Shown: piece after piece, positions 16,513 through 19,586 of the stretch
Layout of the letters: the number at the start of each line of letters is the position of its first letter
Numbering within the stretch: the stretch's first letter is position 1
Assembly (NCBI GenBank): GCA_015039465.1
Contig: MU130697.1
Coordinates: 121,896 to 141,481, forward strand
Length of the DNA stretch: 19,586 bases
DNA from: Phlegmacium glaucopus
Lineage: Eukaryota; Basidiomycota; Agaricomycetes; Agaricales; Cortinariaceae
Reading direction: 5' to 3'
Translations under genes and position numbers: made by a program
Notes under the pieces: model-generated
The model's input: only the letters and a program-made list of their open reading frames with translations
Database searches by the model: none
Told to the model about the DNA's origin: nothing

Positions 16513-17469
16513 TTACTGGTCCCAGCTGATCAACCACCCTTGAATGTTACTCTGAATGCTCTCAAGGGTATAACCTGTAACGAACGCCTGGTCTTCAATA
16601 AATTCAATACGGTCCAGATGATCCTCCACAGCTTTGAGGGCAGCAGCATATCCGACACCGTATGGAATGCTGGAAGCATTGGGAGGCCGGATCTCCTCAT
16701 GGGCATTTTGTAGTTCCGGAAAGGTTGGCTACAGAGCAACCGAATCAACCCAAAAAGTCTGGTGAAGCCTGAGAGATTTACATACCTTGAAATCGGTAGG
16801 ATCCACCTCGCGGGTATCACCCAATCAGCAGAAGTTTTGTCCCTGCTCCTGCTTTTCTGCATGTGACCAGATTGGCCCTTTCTGTGGAGATGGCCTGGGT
16901 GGCACTCCTTTCTTTTGCCTCTTGCAAGGAGGTCTGCCATCAGTGGGAGATCTCCGTACACCCTTTTTCTTTGATTTGGATGCTTTTGGGAGAGCTTTGA
17001 TTGCTGATTCAGGAAAGGGTGGAACTGTTGGGAATGCTGGCATTGAAATATTGTCATGGTCCAGATAGTCGGGGACTCCAAATGGGTCGGAGTCTGGCAT
17101 TGGAAAGGAGGGAAAGGTTGAATTGGGGTCTGAGGCCAGCCCAGGGAAATTGGGGAGGGCCGCATCATCATCCAAATCAAGTTCCCAGAACATAGGACAG
17201 GGAGAGCTGGCAGAAGTGAGGATGGTAGATGATTCGGGGAAGGGTGGCATAGAGACTGAATTATGAATGGGAGAGATCGGAGGTGAATTGGGAAATGGGG
17301 GGACCTCAGGCGAATTGGCTGGTTTGGGCAGAGGACCGACAAGAGGTGAATCGGGAAATGGGGGGACATTTGCTGATTCGGGGAATGGAGGCAAGGCAGG
17401 CAAAATCGGGGGGGAATCCGGGAATGCTGGCATTCTTTCAGGGTCATCATGGCTTGTGAATGTGACCAT
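16513..17469 (-). pseudogene. Phe-Pro-rich gene with nuclear-type basic region, one in-frame TGA
   Basis: Not a family I can name. The model starts at ATG 17469; exon 1 runs to 16786, a 57-bp intron follows (16785-16729, GTATGT...TGTAG), and exon 2 ends at TAA 16513-16515, 298 residues plus an internal stop. Exon 1 has about eight PPFPxS-type repeats (MPAFPDSP, PPFPESAN, PPFPDSP), an acidic patch (ELDLDDDAALP, about residue 96), then a Lys/Arg-rich stretch (KASKSKKKGVRR, CKRQKKG) that looks like a nuclear localisation signal. Codon 215 is TGA (16827-16825); the frame continues cleanly into DTREVDPTDFK, across the intron, to PTFPELQNAHEEIRPPN and ALKAVEDHLDRIEFIEDQ. TGC-TGA could derive from TGC-CGA. 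An undetected small intron is the alternative. Confidence 0.55.
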
Positions 17470-17791
17470 TTTTGGGGGATTGTTGGTTGTTTGGGGTCGG
17501 GAAGTATCTGTGAATGGACTGTCAGAGTTGGCCCAATTTTGTGAAGAAGGGAGAGAAGAAGATATTAAAACTTATGTCTCATGTGTGGTGCCATGGTGTA
17601 GTTGGGGATTGACTGGAATATGCTGAGATGACGGTTGGTGGATGGAAGCAAAAAATGTTGATCATGTTTGCCAAGTCACATGGTCATGATTTGCGCAATG
17701 TGTATGAAAGAAAGTTTATGCAACAGCTTCCTCTTTTTCATCTTCAACCACCATTCCCTCACTCCACTCCCAACATCGCTACATCACCCCA
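17470..17791. promoter_or_regulatory. Shared upstream region of a divergent gene pair
   Basis: 322 bases between two head-to-head starts (ATG 17469 minus, ATG 17792 plus). There is no long frame of its own. A C/T-rich stretch with CACTCC repeats directly precedes the plus-strand ATG. No clear TATA box is seen. It is the likely bidirectional promoter. Confidence 0.45.
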
Positions 17792-19382
17792 ATGCCTTCC
17801 AAGTCTGCTCAACCCTCCAAGGCCAAGATGGGTGCCGCTGAACAACAAAAATATAACACTGATGTGGTCGGCTGGGCAAAGAAGCTGTGGGGAGCAATGA
17901 AGGATGGGAGTTATGCCCCAGACCACCAAGACTTTTTCGATGAGTTCAACAGGCTTCATGACACGTCTGAAGGCAGCCAGAGCACAAAAACCACCATGCT
18001 GGACCATGTCGCCCCAATTTACGATCATGTCGCATCGCAGGGCTATCAGCCCGATATCCATTACCAGCCTCTCAAAGTCGCTGTGTCCAACTTCTGCACC
18101 AACAAACCTGTGACCAAATGGGTTGGCCCAGCCGATCAGTGGAGCCGGTCGCCTTCCCCTACCTTGAATTCCCCAAAGCCGATGCCAACACCCACCAACA
18201 AAGTCGGTAAACAAACCATGCCGCGCCTGAAGCCACAAGAACTCATGGCCTGCATTGTTGCGAGCAATGCAGGACCATCAAAAAAGGGCAAGTCAAAGGC
18301 CCCGATCTCCGAAGAACTGCTCCTATCGGAGGACGACACATTTTTTGGAGAACCGGAAACCAAAGCCCCACTGCTGTCACGGGCTTCTAAGCCTCTCCCC
18401 CCGACCAATGGGATGGAGACGAATAGCAGCAAGTGCAAAATATGCAGCCAACGTGGCCATGGATGTCACATCAATCCAAGGGCCACCAACGCTCTCGCTG
18501 CCTGTTTTGAGTGCAACCACTGGAAACTGAAGTGCTCTCTTGCAGGACCCCGGGTCAAGAAGCAGGCTAAGCCTGCTCCGGACGCTACCACCCGTATCAA
18601 AAAGCATGCTCAGCCTGCTTCCGATGGCCCGTCCCATGACAAAAAGCTTGCTGAGCTGGCTCACAATGACGATGACAACATGGAGATCAAAGTTCCAGTT
18701 GCCAAACCTCGGAAGACACAGAGGAAGGCCCCGACTCAGCCCTCTCCTGGCCAGCCTGGCCAATACGGTGGTCAGTTGTTTCAAGCCTTTTTTTCTTCTC
18801 TTTTTCAATTGATAGACACTCTTTCTAGTGGTGTCCTTCCCTCCTGATATTCTCAAGAAGCTCAAAGATTACGAGTCGGCAACATGCCGGCAGGATGAGA
18901 AAATCAAAGAGTTATCTCAAACGGTGGCCCGACTCACCCAAGAGAACCGGACAACACGGGAATGGTTTGATACCCGGGTCAGGTTGCTCTGGGAGAATGT
19001 AAACAGGTGGGATGAGAAGATTGGGGCAGCTGTCAGGGCCATCTGGGAACAGGTGGAGGAAACATCCTGACACGTTGCGTTGCGTGAGGCCGGAGACAAA
19101 CTGGATGCCTTGCTCAAGGTCCCAGTCGGGCTCCCATATGAAGAGTCCATCCCCAAACCCTCCACTCCGACTCCGACTCCGACTCCAGCCTCCCCGACTC
19201 CCCAGCCCACAACATCAGCATTGCTTCCCCCACTGGAGCTCTCGACCCCAAGAGCCGACTCCACTCCCATCAACATGTTCCCGATGGATTCTGACATGGA
19301 TGAATCTCCCAAGTCCAACAAGCGGTCAGCGTCTAGCGTCACTCCTGGTCAGAGCAAACATCATAAACTTGGGGAGTCATAG
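17792..19382 (+). pseudogene. Cys-cluster coiled-coil protein, one in-frame TGA
   Basis: Exon 1 17792-18770, intron 18771-18828 (58 bp, GTCAGT...TCTAG), exon 2 18829-19382; 510 codons before the stop, one of them TGA (19068-19070, codon 407). The frame on both sides of that TGA is clean, and no intron of normal size fits around it. CGA-to-TGA is the likely cause. Features: N-terminal conserved-looking block (VVGWAKKLWGAMKDGSY, about 25-41); a cluster C-x2-C-x6-C-x12-C-x2-C-x6-C (KCKICSQRGHGC ... CFECNHWKLKC, about residues 213-250), the spacing of fungal Zn2Cys6 domains; Lys-rich repeats (KKQAKPA, KKHAQPA, KKLAELA); a predicted coiled coil (PPDILKKLKDYE to AIWEQVEE, about 330-405); and a Pro/Thr-rich tail ending KHHKLGES. 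I recall similar proteins in agaricomycetes but know no function. Confidence 0.6.
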
Positions 19383-19586
19383 TCGGGTAGCGTTGTCAGC
19401 TGGCTGATTGTCCATTTGGGGGGCTTTTTTTTTTTGGCGCATATATATAGAGAGCAACAACGTTGATGCATCTGTTGCGGACAGGTCACCCGCATAAGTG
19501 GCCCAATAATTATATTGTAAACATATCCCATCGGTCACCATATAGTGACCCAAATATATTTCTTGCAATAGTAGCCTGAGCACACA
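19383..19586. other. AT-rich tail, no gene seen
   Basis: 3' flank of the Cys-cluster gene. It contains a T12 run (19427-19438 region), ATATATATAG, and a small inverted repeat GGTCAC (19533-19538) / GTGACC (19545-19550). No coding frame recognised. Confidence 0.4.

Noticed and set aside
16314..16529. Plus-strand 71-codon frame, protein-like in places
   Set aside because: It overlaps the 3' end of the minus-strand gene, and I see no intron, homologous motif or continuation. Possible convergent gene end, but unsupported.
16530..17450. 306-codon minus-strand frame
   Set aside because: It is a shadow of the Phe/Pro-rich gene in another frame; only the other frame has regular FPES/FPDS repeats and joins exon 2 through a good intron.

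Overview
The window reads as a transposon-dense piece of a filamentous fungal genome, most likely an agaricomycete basidiomycete. The reasons are short GT-AG introns (57-58 bp), a chromodomain Ty3/gypsy retrotransposon, Helitron and hAT elements, and lineage-specific proline-rich and Cys-cluster proteins. The placement is inference; no rRNA, tRNA or core gene anchors it.

The strongest signal is at the left edge. Bases 1-1769 are written backwards: reversed but not complemented. Read left to right, their plain base-by-base complement is almost identical to 10702-11413 (Helitron 5' region) and 11603-11858 (hAT element). Between those two stretches it encodes the N-terminal region of a Helitron protein. 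Reversing the string 1-1769 in place joins it exactly, with no base lost, to 1770-2462, which is a normal reverse complement of 10010-10701. No known DNA rearrangement does this, so a sequence-processing or assembly artefact (or a deliberate edit) is by far the best explanation.

Layout: (a) 1-2462, an inverted Helitron copy, its distal part in the reversed block and itself interrupted by an hAT element; (b) 2463-3873, remains of a minus-strand Pro/Gln-rich gene with two 57-bp introns, split by a solo LTR (3184-3756, TSD CCACA); (c) 3874-5330, relics including a truncated LTR and a third, diverged Helitron-like fragment; (d) 5331-14133, a solo LTR (TSD ATGCT) split by an 8.2-kb Ty3/gypsy chromovirus-type element (5470-13690, TSD ATTCC); (e) 14134-16300, degenerate repeats and hairpins; (f) 16513-19382, a head-to-head pair of intron-containing genes of unknown function, each broken by one in-frame TGA; (g) 19383-19586, AT-rich tail.

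The gypsy element has LTRs, a candidate self-priming PBS, gag with a zinc knuckle, protease, RT, RNase H, integrase, chromodomain and a polypurine tract. It carries three later insertions: an inverted solo LTR in gag (TSD GGTTC), a Helitron 5' fragment in the integrase zinc domain (no TSD), and a 561-bp non-autonomous hAT in integrase (8-bp TSD CATGGGAC). It is dead. Apart from frameshifts and one internal gag deletion, every premature stop in it is TGA at a position where the family has Arg, as expected from CGA-to-TGA (CpG deamination) decay. I see no CRISPR, tRNA, rRNA or new defence system.
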